Source: Laccaria trichodermophora
Taxonomy: Eukaryota; Basidiomycota; Agaricomycetes; Agaricales; Hydnangiaceae
NCBI GenBank assembly: GCA_018417955.1
Contig: JACTVC010000008.1
Location: 434,001 to 498,000, forward strand
Direction: 5' to 3'
DNA: 64,000 nucleotides
Below the pieces are notes generated by a model. The model did not search any database, had not been told where the DNA came from, and was given only the letters and a program-made list of their open reading frames with translations. Of the stretch, positions 1 to 12,782 are shown one piece after another (positions within the stretch are counted from its first letter, which is position 1; every line of letters starts with the position of its first letter). The translations under genes were made by a program, and so were the position numbers.

Positions 1-1418
1 CTAAACAGCATGTATTTCTTGGGATGAGCCCAGGAAACAGATACCTAGTAATACTCAGAATTGGGCATAAGTGAGAGTTGAGCGAATAAGTGAACATAAG
101 TGATTATGTTGGGTCAATTTAGCTTATATCTGGCTCATTTTAGTGGATTTAAGGACCCTTGATACCAACCAGTTCAATTTATGGGTCAGGCAAACTGGCA
201 GCAGGCCAGCTGATTTACTTGTAAATCAGTTGCCAAGTCCTCAATACCCTGGTTGGGCCTGGGTTGGGCTAAAGTAAGGGTCATCCATGGTTGTACCCTG
301 TTGTACCCTGTTTCACTGTTGAAAACACAGATTTACAACAGTAACCCTTGAAATTCAAAGACATGATTCAAGTCAAATTCAAGTTTGAAAAAAACTATTA
401 TCTCAAAGAGTACACACTATACAATAAGATGGACCTATGGCTATGTAAACAATTCAAGAAAGTGATGATTGGTGGACAGGACTCGCAGCATCAGCAGAAG
501 AGCTGGTGGTGGATGACAAGATCACAATACACAGACTGCAAGGGGTGATCAGATGGTGAAACTTGGGACCAGGCCTGCAGGGCCACTTCAGGAAATTGAA
601 TGAAGGTGCACCAACTTGCACCAAGCAAAGAAGAGGGCCTCTTAGACAGGAAGATGTCCCAGATCAGGTGAGAGGGATCGACGCATTTTGCATCCTGCCT
701 GGAGACTCAAAATAGCGAGGACTCCTCGCTATGCCGAGAAGACATTGCATCATAGAAAAGTGTGTTGAAAGTGGTTACGGTGGGAGCCACTGACTGTGGA
801 ATGGGTTGAAATGAAACAGGTGCATGCTGTGTCAATAACATAGGAAGTATCGACATTCATGGTGAAAGAAAACTCTGGTAGAAATGCATCAGTATAGGTA
901 GTCACAACATATTTCAAACAAGACTAGAAACTGATCTGGTTTCACTGCTGACTGAAAATTGTTGTGTCAAAAGTTCTGAACATTGAGAGATGTCCATAGG
1001 TTCAGTCAGGCATCAAATCGAGGTCTTTCGAGGGGGAGAATTGAGCAAGACATTGGATGGAAGGAAAGCTCGAGGTTTGACAAAAGGAACAATATCGAAT
1101 GCATTTGCTCTGTTTGCGTATGGGTGCGGAAGGCACATGGAACAAGATGCTGCATGGAAGCTGAGGTGAAGAAAGCCATGTCGGAATTGAGTACTTCTGT
1201 TTCTTGAAGGTATGATGCATTGATTGATCTTTAAGTGATAGGCTCTGAACATGGAAGCAAGAACAATGTAGTTACCTGAGTGATGCAGAGTCAGGGAAGT
1301 TTTGGGCAAGAGACTTGGCTCAGGGAAAAGTGATTTCTCACAGGAAAATGGAATCTGGTGATGGGTGCATTTTATTGAATTTAACATTCACTCCCTTAAA
1401 TTGAGTGAAATAATTGTA
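1..1418. other. No gene recognised
   Basis: AT-rich sequence with only short, unsupported open frames. I see no intron-bearing coding stretch, RNA gene or recognisable transposon protein here. Confidence 0.5.
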
Positions 1419-1676
1419 CTTAATCCAGTGTGGTTCCAATGCCAGCACCTCAATACCTGGGTCAATTACACACCCAGGCAAGAGATGCAGCTACTTTCGA
1501 CGCTTAGCCTCATGGGCTCCACGCATTAGGAGATGTGACCTTGGCAATGGCTGACTCAGAGGCAGGAGCAGATTACTCACCTAGGCTGAAACACATGAGG
1601 GCATGAGTGATGGTGATGCTTGACATTGGTATGCTGCTAGGCGACATTGATAAACAGCAAGGAGGTGTCTTGGGCG
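1419..1676 (+). repeat. Left arm of a decayed long inverted repeat
   Basis: This stretch matches the reverse complement of 3901-4162 over about 260 bp with scattered mismatches. Shared blocks include the TTAATCCAGTGTGGTTCCA edge, a CACCCAGGCAAGAGATG block and a GTGATGCTTGACATT block. The arms enclose about 2.2 kb, as in an old terminal-inverted-repeat or fold-back element. No target duplication was identified. Confidence 0.6.
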
Positions 1677-3900
1677 ATGGTGGCTTACATGGGTGAAATA
1701 AATCACCAGTGTACTTGGCAATATCGTCAAGATTGCAGGTGGCTGGTGGCTTTCCATAGCATTGGGCGTGAGTTGAGCGTGAGTGGCATAGGCTTGATGG
1801 TGATGACAGTAACTTGAGTCTCATGGAGATCAAGAACACTTTTGTAAGAAGTAATAGATATGATCAAGCCAGATGTAGGGGGCGAACAAAGTGTGTGCGA
1901 TGTTGTGGACATGAGTAGCCCCTTTATACAAACACAACTTGTTGTGTGTGTTTGGTGCCCAAACATGGTACAACTCAACCAAATATGCACAGGTATAAAT
2001 TGCTGTCAAGGGGGTCTTAGGATTCCAAAGTCCAACTGGGGGTTGGGTAGGTAGGTCAGCCACAGGCCCAGAAAAAAAATTCTTGGAACCCTCTACAAAA
2101 TGATCTCAAAACAGGCCTGAAAGGCCATACCTTGCAGGTTTGCAGAGCCAATATACTCCAGAACATGGAGATCAGTTCAAATTTAATGATATTCAAGCTT
2201 TATATAATATTTCTTTAATCTTATCTGGTACTTCATCATTCACAAGGGAGCAGGAGGTGAAAATTAGGAGATGCTCCAGTGGTGGCAGACTTGTAAAGTA
2301 TCATCACTGATGACATGGAATTGGAGAATAACAGCATGAGTATCATTCAAACTTAGCTGGACAGGCACTCACATGATGTAAGAAGCTTGGCTGTGAGATG
2401 CAATGGGTAAGGCTATCCTATCTTCCATACAAAAAAGGTTTTATATCATTTGCCTACATTTCAGTATCACCTAGGTTGTGTTTCATTGGAAACTGTTCCA
2501 CAAAACTGGGTTTGCAAGGCCTGTGAGGCATCTGGGACAAGTAGAGGGACAAAGCAATGATGATGATGATGTCACATGACCATATATGGGTATGTGCCTG
2601 ATTACGTAGGTAGGTAGGTCGAGCTCCAAGGGCTTAAAAAAAAAAATGACCCTAGGTATTTTTTTTTAATCCTAAGACCCCCTTGATTGCTGTTCAGCTC
2701 CTTGCTTGATCTAATCCATGGCTCTTACTCAAACCACAACAACACTCTCAATATGGCTCAGGTGCCATGTCTGGAACAAAATAACGCCTAATCAGGTGTT
2801 ATTTAACACCCGTTTGGGAACAATCAAAAGATAACACCCAATTGGGATTGCCATCAAAATTAACACCTGAATAGGCAGGCAGCCTCTAACACACACAATC
2901 TTCCACAAAACCATAACTTGCACTGCAGGCTGAGAAAAAAAATACCTGTATTCTATGTTTACCTCTACTTATATTGTCAGTAAAATTTGATAGGCAAAAT
3001 GTCTGAAATCACAGTAATGTAGTTAACACCTGTTCTGGAACCTGGGAAATTTTAACACCTGATTGGGATTAACACCCAAATAGGCAGCTGCTCAAGCAGT
3101 TCACCTCCCTACAGGCTTTTCTTGTTGTGTTATGCGCCACAGGCCAGAAAAATATTTGAATAGCTCACTTTACTTGTGATAAATTGTAGGATACTCCAAT
3201 TTGATCCCAGAATGCAATTTTGAACCATTGGGAAGAAAAATTGTGTTGTTCTGAGCATATAAAGTCAGTTCTACTCAATGCAATTGTTCATTAAAGTATG
3301 AGTCAATGCTAATAAAATATTTCAGGGTATGTGGAAGCACTTTACATACACTTCTCTGTCCTAATGGCATGTTGCCATGCAGCAGGCAACAAAAAAAGAA
3401 TCAATAGGTAAAAAGAATTTGTTGCACTACTATCAAATGCTGATACATGGGCAACTGGTATGTTATTAATATTTCCTGCCATTGCCTTGAGCTTCATGTG
3501 CAAAAGAGTTGTACTTATATCAAGATCTGGACTGTGTTACAATAAATCTATCCAAAATTGAAAATAAATCTGTCAAAATTGAGCAACTTTTGCTCTTGAT
3601 CTACAATTTTACATATGTAGTCAGGGTAAAGTACCCTACTTCTTAGATGCACATTTTTGAAAAACATTGAAAAACCATTGACTGTTCCAGACATGGCTCC
3701 AGAGCCTCAATTATTACTGTGCCTGCCCTGCTTGAATCACCACATGGACCCTTCCTCTTCGTCTTTTCTATCTCTTAGGTCTTTCTCTTAGAATCCCTCT
3801 GCACATCGCTTGGCCCACCAACACCATGCTATCTTGCCAGCCTCCTCGCCTCCTATCTCTCAGTGTCAGCCACACTTGCTCAACACTACTCATTCCCAAC
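1677..3900. other. Interior between inverted arms, no gene
   Basis: No convincing coding sequence. A short inverted pair built on CAAGGGGGTCTTAGGATT lies near 2006-2023 and 2671-2690, and 2780-3080 holds several copies of a TAACACCTG/TAACACCC motif. Both suggest remnants of small mobile elements. Confidence 0.4.
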
Positions 3901-4162
3901 TCCAAGATGCCTCCTCGCCATTTAACTAATATCGCCTAGCAGCATATGTTGTAAAAATGTCAAGCATCACCATTGCTCATGCCCTCACAGGTTTCAGCCT
4001 AGGCAAGCAACCCATTCCCATCCCTGAGTCAGCTATTGCTGCGGTTACATCTCCTAATGCGTGAAGCCCACAAGGCTAAGCATTGAAAGTAGCCACATCT
4101 CTTGCCTGGGTGTATAATTGACCCAGATATTGAGGTGCTGGCATGGAACCACACTGGATTAA
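3901..4162 (-). repeat. Right arm of the decayed long inverted repeat
   Basis: Reverse-complement partner of 1419-1676. Homology weakens toward 3900, where the arm runs into unrelated sequence. Confidence 0.6.
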
Positions 4163-5211
4163 GTCCTGTGGGGCTGGAGTGACACACCATCTGCCAGGAC
4201 TGCAACTGGATCATGATGAAGGTTGGCTTCGTTCCAACATGGTGCATAAGCGGCTTTGACTTGTCTTGTGGTGGGTTTGGACTTGCTGAAGTAGGGTGGG
4301 TCCATAACTCGGTATGTTCCCAATCTTTTGTGAAGTGGTGTTTGGTTGTTTTTGCTTTTGGATTGGGTGCCCTACATGTGGACACCTCTAGTTGAGTGAG
4401 CACACCCCCAATCTACACATCTTCTAAATCTCAGCACTTTATTTCAATCAGACCCATAGCCTGTCAACTTCATCTGCAGTTCACACAAGAGTTTACAACC
4501 ACATTACTAATTTGGACCAGCTATGTGCATACAAGGGGGTGGCAGAATGTGGAAAAGAGACCAACACTCATTATTTTTTTGTCAGAGTTCCACTTGACAC
4601 CCCCCCACCACCTACCTTCCTAATAGAGTATGTTTTTCCCATACTATGTTTTTTTTGTTTTTTTTTTTTGAATTCATAAAATTCACAGAAAGTTTACATG
4701 TAACAAGTAAATTTGGCCTAATGGCGATGGTTACTCCAAATCTGATTATGTTGTACATTGCACCACAGCCAGCTGCATCGCAGTTATGGTCACCAGGATT
4801 GTAATAGGGAGCTGGGAAGGGAGGGTAATGGTGCCAAGTAAGAATCCAAAGCATCGAAAGTGGTGTGACTAATTGCAACTAGGTCAGCATAAAGGCCATT
4901 GGATACTTATGAGTAGACTAGCATGAGAAGCCTGAGCCTCTTGGCTTGGGCCCTTGGGGCAGCGTGCAGAGTGTATTAGGGTGTGTCAAGACTTGAGACT
5001 TGATGTAGACAGTATGTTGCCACATCAGGTTTGTGATTGATTTGAACCATCAGCGCTTCAGCTTCAGTGCTCATCCATGAAACATGAAAATTTGAAATTG
5101 ACGGGGGTCACTTTTTTTTTTTCAGCCTGTGGTCAGACCCCCTCCCCCTACCCTTGGTTCAGGATCCACGTCCCACTACCCCCTTGTGTGCATATTAACT
5201 GAGCCAGCCAT
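4163..5211. other. No gene recognised
   Basis: Only short isolated open frames without intron signals or familiar protein features. Poly(T) tracts and C-rich runs occur near 4570-4670 and 5110-5150. Confidence 0.4.
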
Positions 5212-5925
5212 TGGATGACTTCCCATAAGGTTTAGAAACCTAGATTATTTTTCTAAACTGACATGCTGCCATGCTGCTTGCCAAATGGGTCACAATCTGT
5301 CAAGATTCAACTCCGCTTGTCATCGAGCACCCTCTTCTAGATAAAAATCTAGATGAGGCCTCCAACCCCCCCTTCTAGTTTAAAATCACTTGAATAAACC
5401 CTTCTTTCATTGTCTGATGATCAATCCCTGAGCATCGTGTCCATATCAGGTAATGCATCGAGATACACCAACATATGTAGTAGGCCCTCTATAGGACTAT
5501 ACACTTAATTTTATGTATTTTCCTCGAGAAATAGTATGTAAGGAATAAACAGTTAATGATGATGAAGTCATTTTCTTCAAAAATCCATTGTGGACAAAGT
5601 TTTGTAAGATTGCAGCATGTTGACATGCATTGCTCTCTTTCAAACGACAGATTTGGGCTACCAGATTGTATACAACCATTGTCTATGCATTGGAGGCCAC
5701 TTCTCTTTGTGTGATTCTGTGCCAATTAAAGCTGGAGGTGCAGTGGACAAGGAATGAGCTCAAGTGGGGAGATCCTGAACAAGATCTGCTTCACAGAAGA
5801 AAAATTGTGTGGATTTGTATTGCTTGGTTTATGGTTTAGAAAGCTGGCTGAATATATTTTCGAACCCCGCCCATCAAACATTTAAAGGATAATCTAGGTT
5901 CCTAGACTCTATGGGAAGTCATCCA
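5212..5925. mobile_element. Non-autonomous terminal-inverted-repeat element (MITE-like)
   Basis: A 714-bp segment is bounded by imperfect inverted repeats of about 36 bp. The left end begins TGGATGACTTCCCATA and continues to about 5247; the right end mirrors it from about 5889 to 5925. The interior has no protein I recognise. I could not fix a target-site duplication, so the superfamily is unassigned. Confidence 0.6.
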
Positions 5926-7710
5926 TTGTCATTGTGCTAATTTGAAACTTTAGTTGTGTGGCACTGATTGTTAGTTTTTTTAATCTGGCTTGATCATACC
6001 TACTACATACTTTTTAGAAAAAGCATCTTTGATCTCCCATCAGCAAATCATGGGAAATACGATGATCCATCATAAGGTACGAAATTGATCACAATTTGCT
6101 GAAATCATCACAATTTACTATAAGATTTTGACCCTCCTCACAACGTCTGATGAGGCCTCATCATCGCTGCGCTTCTAGACAATCTCTCACAATATAAAGC
6201 AAGATTTCACAATATCATGCTGCTATACATTCTTTTGTGACGTTGTGATCCATTTTGATAGCTTTTGAGGGATTTTCTCACATTTTAGACTGTCCATTCC
6301 TTTCAATTATGGTTTGTAGGATTGAAACATATGTATTACAGCTACAGGGTACAAGAATGAAGGACTACAAGCTACTATAGAATGCCTGAGCTAAGGAAAA
6401 GGGGAACAGGGAGAAAGACGGCTGAACAGGAGGCAAAGTTACCCACTGACCCCCAGAACACATAAGATCCATCGTGTATTCTGAGGGTCCGTCATGAGCC
6501 GATGGGGGGAGCAGAGAAGATGATGGATAAGTGGCGAACCCGCTTAATCCGAGCAGGAGGACTGACGGAGTGGAGGCGCATGCCAACTCATCATAATTCT
6601 AGATGAAATCCGTTAAATTGAAGGGGCTTTGACCACGCAAACGCATGACTCACTGTAACGAGAGCATAAGGCCAGACTAGAGCAGCACATACACCAACTC
6701 ACGGATGTGGCCAACATCGGTGAGCGGGTGTATGTGCAGACTCAGGGAGCGATGGTGGGGAAGTGGGTGGTGGTTACGAAGACAAAGTCCCGAAATTCAA
6801 ACTAGCGAAGTTCAACATCAGTCACATGGCATGATGTTCTGACCTCAGCCGAACGTATCCGATGGTCACATGACACTCTTCCGACACCCAAAGTCACAAC
6901 ACCCATTGGTGACGTCGGTTTTATTCAAGTTTCATCTCTCGGTTACTTGCGATATGGTCCAGAAGTGTTTGCGTTCGTCAAGAGCTGAGAAGACTATGAT
7001 ATGGGAATGCTTTTCCCCATTACACTATCTCATAATTGTAAAAAAATGATATATATATAATTTTATCCAGCTACGAGACTGGAGTAATCTGCATGTATCC
7101 TCGCGAGGAGCACACAAGGATTGCGACGGATTGTGAGGAATTGTGATCTGCCATCATCTGACAAATATCTCGTGAGAAATAAAAGGTCATATAAGGAATT
7201 CACCGGTTTGCTGATGCCACGTTTATGATCACTTTGACTCGGATACTACTCATTTGCTTTTATACATAAGGCTCCTTCAAAGAAAGAAAGTTTTGTGCCT
7301 TCACGGCATCTCGTGTACCATCCTTCAATATGATTCCATTAGTATGATTCATTCAATACCCTGCGTATACGCGTTGCATCTGGAGGCTCATAAGACGCGT
7401 CAAAACAAAACATAGACGTGAAGTGATATCCCTCGACGTAAATTGGATCGCGGGTACATCAAGGGTACATAGAACTGAATCCGGGCCAAGAGTTCTTTGT
7501 TTTCGTTTCTTCCTACTCCTCCAGTGTTCAGAAATCCGGAGGGCCACCTCTTGATGCCAACTTGACGCCTGTGTGCAAGCAGGAAAGCAGTCACGTTCGA
7601 CGCGCCCACGTGATCGCGTTACCGTTGTTGATGGTTAAATTTGAAATTCACTTCCTCTTAACTACCTTGCCCGACGAGCAGCGACGACGTCGGACGTTGG
7701 ACTCCCTCTT
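5926..7710. other. No gene recognised
   Basis: No coding stretch I can defend. The sequence becomes more GC-balanced after about 6600, approaching the gene at 7711. Confidence 0.4.
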
Positions 7711-9319
7711 ATGTCAAAGCGACCCCGCGGTGCCGATTCCTCTCCAGTCGAGCAACGCTCAAAGCGCCGTCATGTCTCTTTCCCGCAGACACCAGTGGCG
7801 TCACCGTCATACTCAACACCCAGCAAAACTCCCTATACACCGTACCCCCTCCGTGCCTCCGACTCGCCTTCAAACCCGTTCGGAAGGAAACGCACCCAAC
7901 GTCTCATCCACACCCTGCCAGCTGAGACCTCCTTCAGTAAACACCTCGCTTTGCGCTTCCAGTTCGTCCGACGTGGCGTGGGCCCCAAGCAGGGAGGCGT
8001 GTATCGCGTCGTCCAAGTCCCTCAGAGCTATACGTTCACCCACCTTCGCTGCTTGATTGCCTTTTTGTTTGGGGTACGCTCGCGTGGCAGTGGGCTGGAG
8101 GAGGACGAGCACTTGTGGCTCTTTATAGTGCGCGGCATAAACCTGGGCAGATCAAGGTGGGAAAGACGTGGGCGAAGCTTTCGAGTGTGCAGGATCCTTG
8201 TAGGTGGCGGTCGATGTATGGACGCGATGCGCTTGAGGATGAGGAAGAGGTGGATGAGAATGAGGAAGCGGAAGTTGAGCTGGAGGAAGATGAGGGAGGC
8301 GAGTGGAAGTGGGAGGATGAAGAGGTTTTTACGGTCGCCCATGCGTGGCCGGAGGGAGTGGACACTGAGAGGGGAATCGTATACGTTCGTTATCTTCTTA
8401 CCCTGCTTCTTTCATTGTTTCTGACCTTGGTGTCTAGCATCACTCCCGAACTACGCAAGTCCATATAACCATCAATACGACCACTATTCCTCGGAGGAAA
8501 GGAATCTCAAACCTGCCGTTCGTTTTCACCGCTCGAGGACGAGTTCACCTTTCGCCAGTCCCTCTCCCTCCGCCCAACTTTGCTGAAGAGGGCTCCGGTC
8601 AAATCCGTCCCCCGACGCGTCTCATCCTCGAAATTGTCGAGCGAGTCACGAAGAACTCTCGCCCAGTTAGAGGCAGATGGGGATTCAGATTCAAAGTTTG
8701 AGTCAAGCCGCCCCTTTGACAAGAACTACCCCTTCGTGATGTCGAATTACGATGACGAGATAGCCAGCGAGACTGAAGAAGAGGAAGACGACAGTGACGG
8801 CGAGGAAGACATTGATGCTATGCTCAACCCGAACAAGTGGAACGACCCCGAAGACGCCTTCGAGCAATACTTGGCCTGGTTCATGGGCCCTCCCCCTGCC
8901 ACGGAGGAAGATTCCACCGAAGAGGAAGACAAAGAGAACTCCAACACCAGCATGATGTCCACCCCGGGACTCAGCCTCTCCTCCCCAGGCATCCCCTCCT
9001 CCTCCCCCTCATCCCCCTTCCGCTCCTCATCCCCAACCTCCTCCTCCGGCTTCTCCCTATACTCCCCCTCCTCCTTCCCACTCTGACCACTACCCCAACA
9101 CGAAGTACAAGTATACGCCCGCACCGCCTAAAGCCAAAGTGGCGAGGATGCGTATTGAGCGCGTGCAGAAGAGGATGGAGAAGGCGAAGAGGGATAAGTG
9201 GTTGTGTGCTAGGGACGAGAGTCCTGAAGTGAAGGGGGCTGAGGTTGATGAGCTTTGTGACGATAAGGAGGAAGAGGATGATGGGAAGTGGGTGAAGCCT
9301 GTGTTGAAGCCTGCATAGC
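7711..9319 (+). pseudogene. pRiA4b Orf3-like protein, frame-disrupted
   Basis: The start is an ATG opening MSKRPRG, followed by a Ser/Pro-rich N-terminus and a block near residues 70-120 (GVYRVVQVPQSYTFTHLRCL) that I recall from the plasmid pRiA4b Orf3-like family of basidiomycetes. The family's later blocks are present but in other frames: ALYSARHKPGQIK near 8117, TQVHITINTT after a likely GT-AG intron at about 8380-8437, an acidic WNDPEDAFEQYLAWF block near 8840, and a basic RMRIERVQKRMEKAKRDKW tail near 9150 ending at a TAG. Frame changes near 8110, between 8570 and 8690, and near 9075 have no usable intron signals. This is either a pseudogene or a gene with assembly indels. The function of the family in fungi is unknown to me. 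Confidence 0.5.
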
Positions 9320-9559
9320 CATGTGATAACCTACAGTCGAGGCCTTGATCTTTTCAATCCATGAGACTAAAGCTTATCTCGCCAGTGGTTAACAGTAGGT
9401 CCTTCCATTTGCACTGCACGCTGATAGATATCCATGCTGATTCCTTCGCACAGTTTGGTACTGCTTGCGACGCTGCGGAAGTCAAGTGGAAGACTTCTGA
9501 GGCTTTGTTGTTGGCAAATTTTTCTGTTGGTCAATGATCAGGATGGCGATGGGCAAGAA
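9320..9559. other. Intergenic
   Basis: Short gap between the broken pRiA4b-like gene and the duplicated block. Nothing specific seen. Confidence 0.3.
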
Positions 9560-10660
9560 CCTCATCAAATCCCTGTCTTCTTGCATCAATATCCGTTCCT
9601 CATCCCATTAGCAGCCGTCCAACCCCATCCGCCTCACACCTGCCTCCTCCACTCCCCCAAACTATGTATTTCTCTTGCGCGAAACAGGCGAGCAGAAGGC
9701 ACCATCCACAACTCCCCCTTCACAACCCAACCTCGGTCCTATCTCGCCTCTCGTACACCGGAATCCTCATACAGACCCCCACCGCCCTCTAGCATTTCCG
9801 TGGTTGGCGTTTCTCAGATAGACGGCTAGTTCCTTTTCTTAGCCGTCGGGACTGGAACGACGATGAGCCTCGGACTCGTTGGTTGGAAATGACGGGGATG
9901 GGACAGAGAGTCGCCGCCGTTTAGCGGATACTATTCCGCAGATCTCTTCCAACCGGAGTTGATTCGCATCACGAACGGACATTGGAGCTCCTCAACAATC
10001 ACGACAATTCGTGAGGAGCGTGAACGAAGACGGCGGCGGCGAGGGTTGAGTTCATTTTTGTTAGATGGTTCCGCGAACACCTTCATCCCCTGGATGGGTG
10101 TCGACCCCCCAAACTCAGCAGACCTCACTTGTCTATCACAATCCACGCCAACCCATCTGTTCTTCTCCTCCCACTCATGCCGTCTCATCCGCGATGCCCT
10201 ATGACCGCAATCTGACCGTATTCCTTGGATCTTGATCACTGTATCGTCCACTCGTTTCCATCGTCTTCTGCCCTCGTCATACCCACATCCTGTCTGTCGT
10301 CTCTCTTGAAGACGCTGGGACGCACGCTTTCCGCTACCCCATCTCTGAACTGTCTTCCACGACGCAATCTACGGTTCTACGGTGTAGCAGCTCAGTTCGT
10401 TTACAGCTGGTCATGGTTGAAGGTTCTGGTTGGGCTCAGACCTTACCCGTGAACTGTGCTGGGAGTTAGAGTTTCGTCGAAGCCTTTGATGTTCACTTGT
10501 GAAAATAAGTGACGACGATGCTTGAAAGAGCGCTTGCAGGCGAAGGGAGGCTCGTGGTCTTCAAATTCCATCAACTTGAGCTCAAACGGCTTTTGATTCA
10601 CCGGTAGAGAGACTTCCCGAGTATGGCTCTCTTTGTTCCCATCATGGCGGTGGCTCACGA
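9560..10660 (+). repeat. Duplicated gene-fragment block, copy 1
   Basis: About 1.1 kb is homologous, inverted and diverged, to 26000-27450. Translated fragments match between copies, for example SSAMPYDRNLTVFL here against SSAMPYQRNLTAFL there, ALVIPTSC in both, and an MLERAL..VVF segment followed by PSMALFVPIMAVA. The matches survive as protein-like pieces in several frames, so both copies look like broken members of one unidentified gene family. I do not recognise the family. Confidence 0.6.
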
Positions 10661-10684
10661 ATTTCTAGCCGGCTGGGTCTTCGA

Positions 10685-11038
10685 ATGAGAGACGCGTATC
10701 GACTATCAGAGTCCTACCTGCTTCCTCTGTCACAAGATCAAGCGCAAGGTCTACCGCTTCTACTTGCTTCCCTCAAGTCAGTGACGGACGACAGCAATCT
10801 AACCTCTGCAAGTCTTTCACGCATTACCGTGCTACAGTCTCACCTCTCATTCCTGGTCTGTTTTACCGCCACAACACAAGGGCACAAATCAGACCCGAAC
10901 GCCTTATGCTGGACTCGTTGGGACTTTTCACGAACTACCGATGCGCAGCTTCGAGGTTTCGTAGCCGAGTTGGATGTTATTGGGTTGCCGCTCGCGCTAT
11001 TGAAGGACTTGACAAGGAGATTGCTAGTCCACAAGTAG
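10685..11038 (+). CDS. Hypothetical protein, 117 aa
   Basis: An ATG-initiated open frame with protein-like composition follows directly after the duplicated block. It contains a leucine-rich N-terminal half (SYLLPLSQDQAQGLPLLLAS) and ends in LTRRLLVHK. I see no membrane segment, signal peptide or catalytic motif, and the frame may be one exon of a larger broken gene. It is absent from the inverted copy at 25-27 kb. Function unknown. Confidence 0.3.
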   Translation: MRDAYRLSESYLLPLSQDQAQGLPLLLASLKSVTDDSNLTSASLSRITVLQSHLSFLVCFTATTQGHKSDPNALCWTRWDFSRTTDAQLRGFVAELDVIGLPLALLKDLTRRLLVHK

Positions 11039-11260
11039 TCATGTTGTGGACTCTTGTCATTCGTATACGATGTACATCCCCAAGTTGGTCTTAGAATTTT
11101 CAGTCAATTTTTGCCAATTGTAGCTCATCGTGGCCACTGGCCATGTACTTACTTGAGGAACGGAGTCAATCTGTGCAACTGGCTGTATGGTATCCATTGG
11201 GTATCCATCGTGATCTAACACCCATCATGGCAAGCAAACATCAAGACCAGCCATTCTTCG

Positions 11261-11621
11261 AAAACTCACAACACCCGTATTCGAAAACTACTTACGAAGC
11301 CCCTTAAAGAACTATCAGTCGACAAACTCACAGTAAAACCTGTCAATACTACGGGGAGAACAATCCTAACACCCTCGGATCAGAGGACACCTAGCGGTAT
11401 AGTGCGACGCGCCTGTCCAGAAACTCGTCAAAAACTCGCAGATTCGTTGGTAGCTGAAGAGAGGACGGAGCATCTTGGTTCCGTTAGGGAGCTGGTGAGT
11501 ACTTACTTGGGTTTCGACGACGTTTCGTGCATATCAATGACATGATTCTGTCTAGTTGTTCATCCCTTTGGCTATACGTACCGTACGTCATGAGGCCAAA
11601 TTCTACACCAAAGCACAATGA
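11261..11621 (+). CDS. Two-exon coding fragment, unidentified
   Basis: A frame is open to 11494. It is followed by a GT-AG intron (GTGAGTAC donor, about 11495-11555) and a second exon that stays in frame to a TGA at 11619. The first exon is basic and ends in AEERTEHLGSVREL; the second begins LFIPLAIRTVRHEAKFY. The start is not visible, so this is partial or lies downstream of other exons. I do not recognise the family. The sequence just after the stop (11640-11760) is shared, inverted, with 24950-25110. Confidence 0.3.
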
Positions 11622-12782
11622 AAACGACACGGACGAACTGAGTCCCCCCTCCGTCTCGGACCCCAGCCCCCTAGAAGCCAACCCACCCACGCTGTACAAC
11701 TTTCAAATGAGCAACAAACAGTGTTCGGACGGCAACTCAAACACGTCGTTAGGCTAGGGAGCCCAGTGGTGATACGTACTCATGAGGCGAAGGGGCGATA
11801 CGTGGCGGATTTCGAGGGGAAGTACCGAAAGAGTCCAAGGTTCGTTTCATTCCCTTTGCTTTTCCCAGTTCTTCCAAACCCATACCACTACCACAGATTC
11901 ATGTACCCTTTTCCTCCGATATGCTAGAGTCCGCAGCGTCACGATGGAGGCGAGGGATAATGCGCGGGGGTATAGAGGTCTTGGCTTGAGTGCATTTGAA
12001 GAAAGATCAAGCTGCGCGTCATCGCCGAACACACCCTGCCTTTGCGTCCCACTTTCGCATTCTTTTCCGTCTGGAGAGCTTCCTCCTACTCCGACTCCCA
12101 TGACCCATACTCGCATAAGTCCCCCTCCAAGGTCTTGCATTACAGCAGAATGTCTTCGAGACGACCAGTCTTCGGTGTCCCCTCTCTTTGGACGAGGAAG
12201 ATTTCACAGTCTACCTACGTGTACTTGCAGGGCGCGGATTTGAAGACAGACATCGCGAATGGAGTCAAAGAATTCCGATCCTGTCCTTGTGGTATGCTCT
12301 TCATTGGCGACCTCTCCCACGATGCTCAATCCAAATGCAGCTCTTCCACCGTTGACTTGATATGGGAGGAGGGTCGCTTCCGCCATGTCACGGCTGTACT
12401 TCAAGTTGGGGGAAGCAGGAGAGCAATGTGGTCGTTATGCGCCTGGGAATGGGGATGAAGATGGAATTGATTATGTTCAAGTCGTTCCTTTTGGCTGAAC
12501 ATACCACTGCATCTCCTCGCGAACCGTCTTCTTCCGGTAAGTCCTCAATTCTTAATTTTTTATGTGAGAACTAAGTGACCGCTTTGTTAGATATGGGACA
12601 TCATACTAGGAATTCAATTCCTCCATCAGAATAAGTGTTACAAGGGGATCTCAAAGGCGTAAGACCTTTTTCATTAGTAGTCGTTCGAGATTTACTGATA
12701 ATTCTTAGATTTTCACCTTTCTCACATCTACCCCGACGGTATCACGATTCTGAGGAAGGCCGGTTTCCTTGTAGCCATACCT
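11622..12782. other. Unresolved coding-like stretch
   Basis: Several overlapping short frames with protein-like composition, such as one around 12040-12458 containing FRSCPCGMLFIGDLSHDAQ, but no model I can splice with confidence. About 11640-11760 is homologous, inverted, to 24950-25110. Confidence 0.3.

Noticed and set aside
6365..6586. Minus-strand 73-codon frame
   Set aside because: Short, isolated and without introns or homology. Judged to be chance.
12042..12458. 138-codon frame as a gene
   Set aside because: The composition is plausible, but no ATG context, intron pattern or homology could be recognised. Left as unresolved.
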